Below, piece by piece: positions 1-11,330 of a stretch of 64,000 nt of DNA. The stretch is from Meconema thalassinum (Eukaryota > Arthropoda > Insecta > Orthoptera > Tettigoniidae), in contig OX336388.2 in NCBI GenBank assembly GCA_946902985.2, positions 130,264,346 to 130,328,345 on the forward strand, given 5' to 3'. Below the pieces are notes generated by a model. The model was not told where the DNA came from. It ran no database searches and was given only the letters and a program-made list of their open reading frames with translations. A program made the translations under genes and the position numbers. Position 1 is the stretch's first letter. Each line of letters starts with the position of its first letter.

Positions 1-346
1 ACATGACCGATCCATCACAGCCGGTGACAAATGATGATGGCCTCTATGCTCTTCATCTCTGCTCTCTCGAGAACCGCAGCATTCGTTATATAGTCAGCCC
101 ATTTGATGTGCATAATGGAACGGAGTTTCTGCAGGTGAAAGTGTTCCAGTATTTTCATGGTCTGGTGGTATAGGGTCCAGGTCTCGCATCCATAGAGCAA
201 CGTAGAAATGACAACAGCTTGGTATACCATTAGTTTTGTACAGATTCTTAGATCTTTACTCTGGAATACACGACGTGAGAGACGTCCAAATGCTCCATGC
301 GCAGCACGGAATCTGTTATCCACGTCCTTCTCAACAGTACATTGCG
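1..346 (-). pseudogene. LINE reverse transcriptase C-terminal fragment
   Basis: The reading frame on the minus strand contains GAFGRLSRRVF and LLYGCETWTLY, which are typical of the region downstream of the RT catalytic core in non-LTR retrotransposons. It then reads LRSIMHIKWADYITNAAVLE, the usual C-terminal stretch of this group. Only this part is present: the fragment starts near 346 and runs off the left window edge. No endonuclease or YADD motif is visible, so it is a 5'-truncated dead copy. Clade assignment (RTE-like) is inferred from motif style only. Confidence 0.8.
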
Positions 347-429
347 TAGACAAGTGTTTACATACCCTACAAACTAACACCCTTTTTATGTACAAATACC
401 TACTTCATTGGATGACATATTTCGAACGT

Positions 430-1000
430 CACACGTTCATTTAACCGGGTTGTGCCGCGCTGACACTCTAATCGCCTTTTTTTGGCTTCCAAGCCTCATG
501 GGAATTGTGGGAAATGAGTTAGCGGATCAAGCTGCAAAAGAGGCGGTATCACTACCACCTCGGCCAGTTGAGGTACCCGCTCGAGATAATCACTCTCAGT
601 TACGCCTACAAGTTCTGGCATTTTGCGAGAGTCAGTGGTTAGCTGACCCACTGCCCAGTAAACTGATGGCGATCAAGGGAACTACTCGCGTGTGGCGGAG
701 CTCATTCCGGTCATGGAGGGAGTCCGTCATTTTGTGTAGGCTAAGGATAGGTCATACAATATCCACCCACTCGTACCTAATGAGAAGGGAAGACCTCCCA
801 CTTTGTACCTGTGGAGCCGTTCTCACCGTGGCCCGCATTTTAACCGAGTGTGTGGATCTTGCTGACTTACGAAGAAACCCTGGTTTGCAGATGACCCTCA
901 AATTTATATTAGCCGATGACGCGGTGGCTGCTGATCTCGTCATCTGCTTTATAAGTGAGAGTGGGTTAGGGCCAGCAATCTAAATTTTCCAGTATACATG
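430..1000 (+). pseudogene. LINE 3' end with RNase H C-terminus (copy 1)
   Basis: The frame reads WLPSLMGIVGNELADQAAKE, the C-terminal RNase H signature of Jockey/I/R1-type non-LTR elements, where the GNE-AD-AK residues are usual. It is followed by SRWRES-like sequence and RIGHTISTHSYLMRREDLP with a CTCG motif, the C-terminal zinc-knuckle-like tail. The frame stays open to a stop near 981. A second copy lies at 29740-30490 and is highly similar, including the 3' untranslated part. The endonuclease and polymerase domains are missing, so the copy is 5'-truncated. Confidence 0.8.
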
Positions 1001-1325
1001 GACTCAACGACTTGTTCGTTTTTGAATGCTGAAATTTTTATTTTCCCGTAATTTTTGTTTATATTATAATTTTATCATTTAGACTTTCACGGCCCGTTAT
1101 ACTATTCATAATGTTGAATTTTGGGCTTATTCTGTGTATTATTTTATTAAAATTCGACGCGTTTCATAAGAAACCATGTCTTTCTTCGTCAGGAATAATC
1201 TGAAATACGACAAAAGTTTGCTAAGAGAAAGCAACAAAGAACATATAAAAGGTGCCCAAAGATGGACGAATTAGAACCCTGAGAAAATAATACACTGCTG
1301 CTTTTCGTTGTCCTTACATGGGGCT
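1001..1325. other. AT-rich interval, no feature recognised
   Basis: The first part is the untranslated tail of the LINE fragment before it. The rest is AT-rich unique-looking sequence with no coding signal or repeat that I recognise. Confidence 0.4.
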
Positions 1326-1445
1326 ATAATGGCATAAGTAGGTATTTGTACATTAAAAGCGTGTTAGTTGGTAGGGTAAGTAAATACTTGTTTCCCGCCT
1401 AAAGTAATTGGGCACAATTCGTATTGACCGACTGAAAAGCTTTCT
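1326..1445 (-). repeat. Dispersed repeat R80 and inverted partner of 349-404
   Basis: Bases 1326-1394 are the reverse complement, with several mismatches, of 349-404, so an inverted pair brackets the LINE fragment between them. The adjoining 1395-1445 is a copy of a dispersed repeat whose hallmark, read on its own strand, is CTTTTCAGTCGGTCAACACG. Other copies lie at 14363-14440, 14497-14575, 18395-18445, 29415-29505 and 41318-41400. I cannot name the family. Confidence 0.6.
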
Positions 1446-1514
1446 TTATTATTAGCAATATCTAAGAGATGATAATTTTTTTATTAATACAGCCAATGGC
1501 CATGTATTTTTCTT

Positions 1515-1705
1515 TTCAGGACGGGTCAGGGAAGGGATTATGAAAGGAAATCGACTGTGGACCTATTGAAAGGAACCGTCCCGGCAATTGCCTGGTAGTG
1601 AAAATGGGAAACCACGAAAACTATTTTCAAGACGGCCAAGGTGGGATTCGAACCCATGCTCTCCCGATGCCAGTGAGACACGAGGTAGCACTATCGGCCA
1701 TCTAA
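1515..1705 (-). mobile_element. tRNA-derived SINE, family C (copy 1)
   Basis: Read on the minus strand, a tRNA-like head carries a perfect B box (GGTTCGAATCC) near 1650. It is followed by a body shared with 10965-11330, including the segment that reads on the plus strand as gggaaaccacgaaaac. The tail of the family is missing here. Such elements are transcribed by RNA polymerase III from internal A and B boxes and moved by LINE enzymes. Confidence 0.75.
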
Positions 1706-1940
1706 GAGATGATAAGATAACAACTCCACTTTGACAGACATTCGGAAGAACAGAGGAACAAATTCAGCTATTACGACCCACACATTTTCTAAGTTAATAT
1801 TGAGTGCGTGATTTAGAAGCACAAAATTTGTCTTCAATTTCAAATGGGAAATGGCAAAAATGAATGCAACTGAGTAGTAATAGATGTTTACTCCTCCGCT
1901 GTCTATAACCCACCCGCTATCCCAAATAGGATCACAACTT

Positions 1941-2693
1941 AAGGGTCTTTCATATAAAATAAGAGTGCCAAGCGGTGGCTTTGTTAACCGCAGCTGCAGT
2001 CACCTTGGCCGAGCTTGTGGTGCGCCAAGGCTCCCTGCTTTAAGCGTGTGTACAATCCTATATGATGCAACGGCCTTGCTAGCGTGTGTACAATGCTGAA
2101 ATCTTACTTTAGTTAGTTAGTTAATTATTGTTGATGAAACCGAAACCCCTACTTGTGCTAATTTTGTGAGTGATTTATTCGGAGACCGTTCAAGATCCTC
2201 GCCAATGTCATCTAGCTCATCCTCTGTTAAAACTGTTCGTGTGCGGGCATGTTTTTAATTGAGCACCGAGCCAGTAGTGTCAAACTTATTTGCAATTACG
2301 TAAATCTGTGCTAGTGAAGGTGGCACTTCATCAGGAAATTGCTGATCAAATGCATCACGTACCCGCAGAGCCGACTCGTATTTAAAAGAGTTTTACATAA
2401 AAAAATACGATGTTTCAATGATAACTGTCTCACCATGTTTGCACTTGAGGTTTAGACTGGCGACTGAGCACCTGCACGCTTATTGCAAGGTCAAGTTTGG
2501 TAATGTCAATCTGTTATTTTTATACAGTCCATAGGAACTTGGAAAAAAAAAAAACCAGCCCTCGTATGTACTATGCGTGCGCTTTCAATACTACAGCAGG
2601 GGGCCGTGGCGTGCCACATGCTCGGCCAAGGTGACCGCAGCTGCGGTTAACAAAGCCGCCGCTTGGCACTCTTATTATATATGAAAGACCCTG
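1941..2693. mobile_element. Non-autonomous TIR transposon (MITE-like), about 750 bp
   Basis: The two ends are inverted copies of about 90 bp beginning AGGGTCTTTCATAT and containing the shared stretches AAGAGTGCCAAGCGG and TTGTTAACCGCAGCTGC. Flanking TA dinucleotides fit a Tc1/mariner-type target site, but the outermost C of the left end is missing or changed, so the target site is not certain. The interior has no transposase. It was probably mobilised in trans. Confidence 0.7.
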
Positions 2694-3084
2694 TATATAG
2701 ATGAAATTCCAGCTTTGTCTGCCATTTTTGCCATACATTATGCACTAGCACAGTATTGCCAACCCCTCACTTACGGTACGACAGGGTCATTATCTTTGTG
2801 CGTCCCCGGTTAACACGGCAACCTAAGCTGGCGTTGACTGGCGCTGGTCACGTGTGCGCGTACACAGTTCAGTCTATGGTTGGCGTGCACTATCACGCTT
2901 TTACCAAAAATGTTCAATAATGTGTACCGTACTTACAGTGCTGAAAATGTCCTCCCTCTCTTGTAACACACACCTGACATCTTCTGTTGAATGAATGGAC
3001 AACAATCTCGTCTAATTCTTGTTCTGTACGAACACTACATTGTCTGTTAACTTTTTTATTATTTACGGAGCCTGTTTTATTGAA

Positions 3085-3535
3085 TCGTTTAGCGAGCCTT
3101 GGTTGGTTCTTAAGTTTAGGGGCTGCGACAACGCGGTCATGTAACCCCGTGTACTTTGGGTGTGTGTAGAATCTGTCTGATAACCAGTGTTAATTGTGAT
3201 GACTGTATTAGTGTGTGTTATCTGATTTTTAATTTAAGTACTGCAACTTAGAATTTTCAAATAGTTCCAACTTTTGCCGCCAAGCGCCACCGTCAAGGAC
3301 TACTAGGCCAAGTTCAGAACTTAGCTACTAGACGGCACCGCAGTCGGCTCTTGGCAATGAACGTAGAAACCTAAGAGCTTTGTTTACATTCTTATCCTAT
3401 CCAATTTAGCTTCACACAGGTGCAGTTAGTGGAAGGTTCTTTAACATGCCATAAATCTATGACATGGGACCGCCGGCTTTACTTCCCCTCTGAAGGAAGG
3501 CATACTGAGGGATTTTTAACGCTCCTAATTGTGCT
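3085..3535 (-). mobile_element. SINE, family A (copy 1, head missing)
   Basis: This is the reverse-strand counterpart of the full copy at 52928-53455. Shared landmarks are cttcccctctgaaggaagg, the tatgacatggg motif and the GCAGCCCCTAAACT tail end. The tRNA-like head expected beyond 3535 is absent, so the copy is truncated at its 5' end. Confidence 0.75.
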
Positions 3536-4002
3536 GGCATTAGGTACAGGTCTTCCTGGAAACTTGATTCGAAATTTTCGTCTTGTTTCAGAACAAGACT
3601 TTCTGCTTTTCATATATGAATTATGGATATACACATGTTCGCACAATGTGAATTGGTGTCTAGGCATGACCAATAATCGCAGTAATTACAATACTCACCA
3701 AACGTGCAACACTAACGTCTAAGCTTTGCATATACACGTCCATATGAATGATAAAACACATGTGAACTAAAGATATGAGTCAGTTGAGCGGGGTATTGCG
3801 AGGTCCGCCCACTCTGCACCTGGCCAGCCAAATGACGCCATAGTTTGCTGCGAATACCGGGGTGCACAAAGATAATGAACCTGTACTGTCATCAAGATTA
3901 ATTGGAGGATTATCCATTTCGCAAGGTCCGTATTGACGTGTACAATGACAATTTAATGGGACAAGGGGGTCTCCGCCCAATCAATACAAATTTATTATTG
4001 GC

Positions 4003-4078
4003 AACTATTAATTTAATGCCATTAAGGACATGTTTCGGGCCTCATGGGCCCTTCTTCAGCCGCAAAAATTAATAACTT
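4003..4078 (-). ncRNA. Hammerhead-like ribozyme motif, left arm
   Basis: This is the inverted twin of the motif at 5060-5135. Core CTGAAGA is the complement of 4053-4059 and GAAAC the complement of 4032-4036, with the same 5-bp stem II between them. Cleavage would follow the GTC just beyond. It belongs to the left arm of the 3894-5192 palindrome. Confidence 0.55.
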
Positions 4079-5059
4079 AATCACAACCATCACAATACAC
4101 AAAACACATACACTTTAAGAAAAACATTGAAATAGACTCTAAATTAATTCTAAAATATTATCTTATCATGCTGCAAAAATTAAAAGTAACATTCGAAATT
4201 AATATCAAAATACCATCCCATCCACATTATAAAAGTACAAAACTAGCACAGCTAAAAAAGACACATCTGGTCTTGGTGACCTTATCCATATTATGACCTA
4301 GCAGGTGCCTTATTCAACAAGCCATCGAAAAAATTTTGGTTAAAATGTTTAAAAAATTGATATTGGATGTGATTATAGTGCGGCCAGTGGGCTCGCTGAT
4401 TCTCCATTTGTGTTTCGGGTTCCTGTTTTGAAGCCAATCGTGTCACACAGTAACGTGCCGGCAGACGGACACCTGCACCTCAAACTACCAAGTAAAGCCT
4501 CCAGGTGAAAGCTGACAATCAGTATTTCCTCCAATTTGAGCTTATTGGGAAGCATGCTTAAACTCTGGCTGGTTCACCCCATCACAGGATCCGTATGACG
4601 TTTGCTTCAAAGTGTAATGTCTTCACCCAATCCGGCAATGAGATAATAACAACGGCCCAACTTAAGTTCAAGGCAATTTCCCGGGCCAAGGTCATGAAGA
4701 TTGGCTTCAAAACAGGAACCCGAAACACAAATGGAGAATCAGCGAGCCCACTGGCCGCACTATAATCACATCCAATATCAATTTTTTAAACATTTTAACC
4801 AAAATTTTTTCGATGGCTTGTTGAATAAGGCACCTGCTAGGTCATAATATGGATAAGGTCACCAAGACCAGATGTGTCTTTTTTAGCTGTGCTAGTTTTG
4901 TACTTTTATAATGTGGATGGGATGGTATTTTGATATTAATTTCGAATGTTACTTTTAATTTTTGCAGCATGATAGGATAATATTTTAGAATTAATTTAGA
5001 GTCTATTTCAATGTTTTTCTTAAAGTGTATGTGTTTTGTGTATTGTGATGGTTGTGATT

Positions 5060-5135
5060 AAGTTATTAATTTTTGCGGCTGAAGAAGGGCCCATGAGGCC
5101 CGAAACATGTCCTTAATGGCATTAAATTAATAGTT
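5060..5135 (+). ncRNA. Hammerhead-like ribozyme motif, right arm (type I, minimal stem III)
   Basis: Core CTGAAGA is at 5079-5085. Stem II is GGGCC (5087-5091) paired with GGCCC (5097-5101) around a CATGA loop. GAAA is at 5102-5105. A minimal stem III is formed by A-C, a two-base loop and G-T, giving a GTC cleavage triplet ending at 5111. Stem I can form between TTATTAATTT upstream and AAATTAATAG downstream, with an internal loop. Two-base-pair stem III is the form described for Penelope-like elements. Activity is inferred, not shown. Confidence 0.6.
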
Positions 5136-5205
5136 GCCAATAATAAATTTGTATTGATTGGGCGGAGACCCCCTTGTCCCATTAAATTGTCACTGTACTG
5201 TCATC

Positions 5206-6175
5206 GCGGCAGGAGATGGCAGTTGAACACGCTGTGACGGGGTGCGGGGGGGTCTTACAGTACTCATATGCAGTCCACCTATTCCAGACTTAAATATATC
5301 GGCTACCCGCATGCCAATGGTTATTATTGCAGCAGACGACACACAACCAGTGAGAGAAGGAATATGCTGAGTGAGTTAAGCAAGTAGTGATCAACTGAAT
5401 GCTTTTGGAATGCGTGATACGCAGTGAGCGGGAATATCTCTACAGTTCAAACCCAACTGCCAACTCCTGGCGCGTTATCAGTACTTTGTATATGCGCTGC
5501 ATCGTGAAACAAAATAGCGCCAAGTTCACTTGACAGTGCGCTGAGTTTGAACCAGTTCGCAATGGATTGTGGAATATGCCTCGTTACTATAAGTAATTTC
5601 AATCGGTGTTGACTGAAAGGAGTGTTTCTCGTTTCATTTTCTCCACATTGAATGCGTGTTTTTCTTTTTTTTTCCTCCACCATAATAATTTGTGTTCTTT
5701 CAATAATACTTTTCATCCATACCAATACTGTTCTACATACAAAGCCAGAACAATTTCCGTGCACAATTGAATTCAGCAAAGGTCGATTATTTTACATTCT
5801 GTACAGTTTATCGATGTAATGGTTTTTATACCACATGGTGGAATAAGTGATGTTTCGAAACACTTGGAACAAAGAAGCACCAAGAAAATGTCAAGTGTAG
5901 CAATAAAACAAAAAAAAATATTTTTAAAGTGAAAGTGATAATAATAAATGCTTATATACATCATTCATATAAATAATAGTTTTCCAATTAATTGAGCTGA
6001 TATGCTCTATTTGCATCTCGTGAGTTTTTCCTGATTTTTATATCAAAATCGCCTGATTTTTGGTTTTATAAGGTTGGCAGGTCCGTATGATACAGTAAAA
6101 TGTTACCCTACATAGAATATTTTTAGCCTACTTTTCACATTTTGCAAAAATGAGAAAAAAGTAGACTTATGAGAT
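5206..6175. other. AT-rich interval, no feature recognised
   Basis: No ORF with coding character, no terminal repeats and no SINE boxes were seen. The end of the stretch (about 6100 on) probably belongs to the repeat that begins with the TCTG microsatellite. Confidence 0.35.
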
Positions 6176-6184
6176 CGGGCAAAT

Positions 6185-6187
6185 GTG

Positions 6188-6223
<36 letters not shown>

Positions 6224-6255
6224 CTTCTGTCTGTCTGTCTAGCTGTGTGTGTGTC
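6185..6255. repeat. (TCTG)n microsatellite
   Basis: Around 15 TCTG/TCTA-type tetramers occur with one interruption (CCTTCTG). It sits at the start of the 292-bp tandem repeat region. Confidence 0.95.
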
Positions 6256-6279
6256 CCCCCCTATCAACTCCTAAACGGC

Positions 6280-7520
6280 TGCAGCAATCGAAACAAAATT
6301 TGGTAGGAGTAAAGATCTACACCTGAATATCTCACGGCCATATTTGAAAATGATGTCAGTGCTACCAACTGCTAAAAAATCGCAATTGAAATTTGAGCTC
6401 CATGTTGGATATCTTGGAAAGTATGAATGGGAGCTATTTCAAAATTGGCACACGTACAGACCATAATATTTCAGTTTAATTTCCAGGAGGCCAAACATGG
6501 CAGTGTTGCCAAAATGATTATAAGCCTCCTGATAGGTCCAATTTTTAAATGCATATAACTTCTACACTATCAATTGGAATTCAACCAAATTTCGTATGTT
6601 GTATGTGTACATAACCAGATATGACTGAGCGTATTCTTAAGACCTACCAGGGCTGCCAACTGTTAATAAATGCTCCTAATTTATTTTATCCAAATACCAA
6701 TATATCAGAAAGTATGCAAGCCGACAGCTTTAAACTATGCACACGTATAGTACCTGACATTCTATATTAATTTGGAGTAACTTATATACGTCAGTGCTAC
6801 CAACATGATTCTAAGCCTGCTGACAGGTCCAACTTTAAATACATGCAACTTCCATACTATCATTTGGATTTCAACCAAATTTCGTATGTGTTATGTGTAC
6901 CATAACAGATATGACTATGCGTATTCTAAGGAGCAACCAGGGCTGCCAACTGTTCATATGTGCTGTCACTATTTTTGTTACCCTAATATCAATATATCAG
7001 AAAGTATGCAAGCCAATAGCTCTAAAATTTGCACACGTATAGTACCTGGCATTCTAGACGAATTTGGAGTAACTAATATACGTCAGTGCTGCCAACATGA
7101 TTCTAAGCCTGCTGATAGGTCCAATTTTAAAATGCATGTAACTTCTATACTAACTAATGGATTTCATTCAAAATTGGCACAACAATAGATCATATTATTT
7201 CAGATTATTTCTGACCAATACATGCATGACGTTGTTGCCAACATGATTTTACGCGCGCTGTTAGATCCAATGTTTAACTGCATGTAACGTCCATGCGATT
7301 CATTGGACTTCAACCAAATTTTGTATTTTGTACCTTAAGAGATGGAACTAAGAATATATTCAGTCATCAGGGCTGCCAACTGTAGTGCTCTATTAGGATA
7401 CATTATGCCAGGTATACAGTATTTCGAACTAATTGGAAATTTCGATATTAGCAACTTAATTTCGTCATTATTCTAGATAGGTTCATATTCTGTAGAATAA
7501 TAATTGGCATGAAAAGTAGG
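6280..7520. repeat. Diverged tandem repeat, period about 292 bp
   Basis: Landmarks recur at regular spacing: AGGTCC at 6534, 6825 and 7117 (291 and 292 bp), and GGCTGCCAAC at 6651 and 6941 (290 bp). Other shared blocks are ATATCAGAAAGTATGCAAGC and TTCAACCAAATTTCGTATG. The last unit is shortened (next GGCTGCCAAC at 7371). The 127-residue ORF within it at 6805-7188 follows the repeat and is not a gene. It looks like an internally duplicated unclassified element. Confidence 0.8.
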
Positions 7521-7857
7521 CTGTATAGTTCTTAACGGAACTTCTTGTTCTAATTTGAAATTTTAAACTACATAAATGTTTGTTAACCTTTAGCACTCCT
7601 ATGTCGAGTGGAGTTTGACACTAAAATATTTAACTTCCGCTCCGATGTAGAGTCCCACACGACATGACAATAGCTTATACTTACAGCGCTCATATGACTT
7701 CCATGCTGTATTCCAGTATTGTGCAGCCATGTAGTGGTCTCCGAGAGAACACCTTTCCCTATGTAGTATAGCTTGCGGGAATTGTAATGAATTTTTAACC
7801 TGTGTCATTCTCGAATGTCTATGACAGTTTTACTGATAATATAGATTGAATGTAAAC

Positions 7858-7959
7858 ATGGCGCCTGCTTCATCTTCAGTCATGGAACTGGATATATTAG
7901 AACAGTTAGTGGACCGTAATAGTTACGATGATGAACCAACAACTGACATGGAAATATAA
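7858..7959 (+). CDS. Short acidic ORF, 33 residues, doubtful
   Basis: An ATG at 7858 opens a 33-codon frame reading MAPASSSVMELDILEQ and ending in a TAA at 7957-7959. The acidic, serine-rich start resembles the N-terminus of some transposases, but there is no continuation, splice donor or conserved motif that I can confirm. It stands alone in about 970 bp (7521-8489) of otherwise featureless AT-rich sequence. Chance is a good explanation. Confidence 0.15.
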   Translation: MAPASSSVMELDILEQLVDRNSYDDEPTTDMEI

Positions 7960-8489
7960 CATAATTTTATTTTGTGTTAGATTGTTTTGCAGTGTTCACT
8001 TCCAAGTGCTGTTTCTAGTGCAGAAATAAATTAGGAGTGGAGCAGGAAGCATACTTTACGGATAATGGAGTTCAAAAGGATAATGCATGAAAACTAAATT
8101 ATTTTTGGGTGTTTTACAATTGTTCATACAATTAGACATTTGTCAACGAGACGGATATCGGAAGTGTTTGTATGATTGGTTTTTCTGTATACTAATTAAA
8201 GAGGTTATATTCAAGTTTTTCCCACTTTTCAGTAGGCCTACCGTATAGGCTATAATATTTTTTTAAATTTTTACATTAGTGGTAGTACATGTTTCGATAT
8301 AAAAGACCTTCAGTTACATTGTAGTATCCTCTTACACAATAAAATGTTCATGCAAATAAAATTATTTTACACCATATGTAGGCTAAGTTAAAAACACTAT
8401 CATTTGCACTTTACAATAATTTTAAAAATAAGAAATTTCCAAAAAGTTAAAAATTTTAAAAATACACTTAAAATATCGAAGTTACATAT

Positions 8490-9305
8490 TTTTTTCATTG
8501 TATGGACAAACTGATGGGATAAACGCTTTAGTTTTTGTGGATGATGTAGTGATTTGGGGACAAGGAGAAAATGAAATACAAAGAAGAATGGATATTTGGA
8601 TATTTAAGGCATTCGGAATGAAAATTAGTAAACAGAAAACTGTGGTTATTCACTGTGGAAAGGAAAATAAGAAAGTTCGAATCACGTTACTTGGGGAAAC
8701 AGATTGAGAATGTGGAACAATTGACATATTTAGGCAGTGTTATTATCAGGAATAATGAAATTTATACAGTAATGAACAACAGATTAAGTAAAGGTACCTC
8801 ATTGTATCATCAAGTTTGTTATGGGTTGTTAAAGTAAGTTTCCTACAGAGAACATTCATTAACATTATATAAACAACATTTTACCCCAATTGTAACCTGT
8901 GGCCTAGAATCAAGAGGCAAAACAGTAGGATCGAAGCGACTGAAATGAAATTTTTGAGAACATCTCTCCAGAAGACTAGAAGGGATAAAATCCGAAACTC
9001 GAACCATTAGTACAGCAAATAAAGAGGTCGAGATTAAGATGGTTTGGCCATGTGCAAATGATGAAAATGGATAGAACTGCAAAGAGGGAGATGGTGAGAA
9101 ACATCGACAGTAATAGATTGGTCGGAAGACCAAAGAAGAGGTGGATGGACCAAATCCGACAAGACATATGTGACATTGGACTGGATTTGGCAGAAGTAAT
9201 GGAGGAGGAGAAGTTGAAGAATAGACAGGAGTGGAAGAGGCTAGTTTACAACACCCGGGTGACTGGAGTTGGACACGGATGATGATGATGATGATGATGA
9301 TGATG
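8490..9305 (+). pseudogene. LINE RT C-terminal half with (GAT)n tail
   Basis: The frame opens with ALVFVDDVVIWG, a variant of the RT catalytic FADD box (residues DD kept). After a frameshift it continues with LTYLGSVIIRNNEIYT, then, after more breaks, MQMMKMDRTAKREMV and GRPKKRWMDQIRQDI, the typical C-terminal end of RTE-like elements. The copy ends in about nine GAT triplets (9277-9305), the same simple tail seen at 19838. It is 5'-truncated and carries several frame breaks. Confidence 0.8.
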
Positions 9306-9809
9306 GACTAGACCTCAATTTGAGGCTTACTCAACCATTTTATTTGTTAGTTTGGAATACTATTCCTATTCTACAAGTATCAGTTCATGACAACTACTGT
9401 CATCTACTATGTGTACATCTCGCTCAAGATTGTTTTGAGTATTCTTTTTATTGTAAAAAAAAATCAACATGTTTAGCTTCATCGTGTGGTGTACTGCGCT
9501 AATCCTAACATTATTGTGTAACATTCTAATGGTAAGTTACTTGTTTTTTAGACATGGAATAAGATTCCACAAACGATTTTTGAAGTAGCTTATTTAACTT
9601 TTTTTAAATTTCTCAATTTTTAATCTTTTAATTATTGTTAAGAAAAAGTGCAAACGATAGTGGTTTTTAATATAAATGTTCTAAATTAATTTTATTTGTA
9701 TAATAATTGTGTGTGCAAGAGATTAAGTTTACTACAGTGTAACTGAGGATGGTAGTTTAGTAAAAAAAAAAAACAATCTAACTTAATTCTTGTTAAAATA
9801 TATTAACTC
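9306..9809. other. AT-rich interval, no feature recognised
   Basis: Low-complexity A/T sequence with a poly(A) stretch near 9770. That poly(A) may be part of the degenerate body of the element whose tail follows at 9810. Confidence 0.35.
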
Positions 9810-9860
9810 GGGGCAGATGACCTCATAGTTCTGCCCCATTTAAACAATAACTATAACTAT
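9810..9860 (+). repeat. Shared 3' tail module (GGGGCAGATGACC box), copy 1
   Basis: Starts GGGGCAGATGACCTCATAG and goes on to CTGCCCC then AAACAATAACTATAACT. GGGGC and GCCCC can pair into a hairpin. Copies occur at 16660-16705, 18541-18594, 19070-19862 (split), 30448-30490, 39689-39735 and 40020-40068. The last A-rich part serves as the element end. Confidence 0.75.
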
Positions 9861-10960
9861 ATATTAACTCAAATGGACAAATCAACATTCTGTGTTCCTT
9901 CGGGAACATTCGATTTCAAGGTCTTTTAGACAGAAACACGTATTACAACTAATGTAAAAAAGAATTAATTATGTTGTAGCCTATTGAAAATTGGAAAAAA
10001 CTTGAACGTAATTAACAATTCAATATGGTGAATGAAATTCAATTAAAGAGATTTTCTTTACAAATTAAAATAATTCTGCCCAAAGTAACAACACTAAAGG
10101 AATTTGTTTATTATGGCACAAAACAGGCAAGATTGGCTCTTCTACATTAAGTTATGACAAGAGTTACAGTTACACTACATTAGCCCTGTACTAAAAATAC
10201 TTTCATTTGTACATTAATACTGTCAATATATAACACAAATAAAATAGAAATCCACTGTCCTGCCTAACAAAAGGATTCTTAAAACTTAAACTTATTACAA
10301 ACCTTTACAACATGCTTAACTTGAAATTCTGCAGTACACATGATCTTTATGATCAACATAATCTTCTAAACATAAATGAAACACTGATTTAAGTACACAA
10401 AAATCATAAACAAGTTAACTTATATCTATAGCATTGTATAAAATTCAAATATGTACATATATGTTGATGTCTGACATTGTGTCAGCTGCAATCACACAGT
10501 GATGCAAAGTTAATTAGCTTGGAGTGTTTATTAACTTTTAAATCAATATTTTTTATTATTATTTTAATGGCCATATTGGTAAGTTCGCCAGAATTCTGCA
10601 TCCACAAATACATGTTTTAATTTATTATGTGTAAATTATTTTTAGTTAACTTTAACTCATAAAAATGATTATGACTGTCTATAATGTTTTAACTTAACAA
10701 TACTCTACATGTAAGATAAGCAGTGAATATAAAAATTGAGAATTCATTACTTAAATGGCCATTGGCTGCTTTAATAAAATTATTATAATTTGATAAACTA
10801 ATAGGTTTTTTTTCTTTCTCCTTTTTCACATAATATACAGTAGTACCTAGTAAGATTCATTAGGTTGTATATCAACATTTTTTCTCTGATGAATGTACTT
10901 GTTCTGTAAGGGAAGTGTTTTCTTTGAATTTATAAAAATTTGCAAATGAGAATCCTGAAT
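9861..10960. other. AT-rich interval, no feature recognised
   Basis: Very AT-rich sequence without coding signal, direct repeats or terminal inverted repeats that I can identify. Confidence 0.4.
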
Positions 10961-10964
10961 TCAC

Positions 10965-11330
10965 CTTAACCGACAGTAGTGGCTATGCTGGCTTAAGCTC
11001 AGCATTAGGTCATGGGGCCAAGCTCTCTGCTGACTCGGTAGACGCGTGGGTTCGAGCCCCACCGTCGGCCGTCCTTGAAATGGTTTTCCATGGTTTCCCA
11101 TTTTCAACACCAGGCAAATGCTGGGACGGTACCTTCTGACGGGCCACGGCCGCTTCCTTCCATATCCTTGCCCAGTTTCATTCACCATCATTCATTTCAT
11201 CTCATTAACTCCTCTCATGAGTTTGGCATCAGGAAGGGCATCCGGCCGTAAAAATCATCGCCACAAAGACTTCCATCGCATCTCAACCCCGACCCCGTTA
11301 GAAAACAGGAATAATAAGGGGTAGACATAT
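10965..11330 (+). mobile_element. tRNA-derived SINE, family C (copy 2)
   Basis: The head contains a B box GGTTCGAGCCCCACC near 11050. The body has AATGGTTTTCCATGGTTTCC, shared in sense with SINE family B, and a tail with TTGGCATCAGGAAGGGCATC and AATAATAAGGGG. The short ORFs over it are not genes. It is the longer copy of the element at 1515-1705. Confidence 0.8.

Larger units (their letters stand above)
3894..5192. mobile_element. Near-perfect palindromic element with 494-bp arms
   Basis: Bases 3946-4439 and 4699-5192 are inverted copies of exactly equal length (494 bp). I found one mismatch in the parts I compared (near 4163 versus 4974). A 259-bp spacer separates them. Exact 13-bp direct repeats CTGTACTGTCATC at 3881-3893 and 5193-5205 flank the unit and look like a target-site duplication. 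Between the left duplication and the left arm is an extra 52 bp. Each arm carries a hammerhead-like motif. No coding sequence is present. Inverted terminal repeats with a ribozyme resemble Penelope-like elements, but no Penelope RT is visible. Confidence 0.8.

Noticed and set aside
2325..2350. Hammerhead-like CTGATGA on the minus strand
   Set aside because: No GAAA follows the possible stem II and there is no stem III.
9269..9502. Open frame beginning with a run of aspartates
   Set aside because: The run is the (GAT)n tail of a LINE and the rest is featureless.
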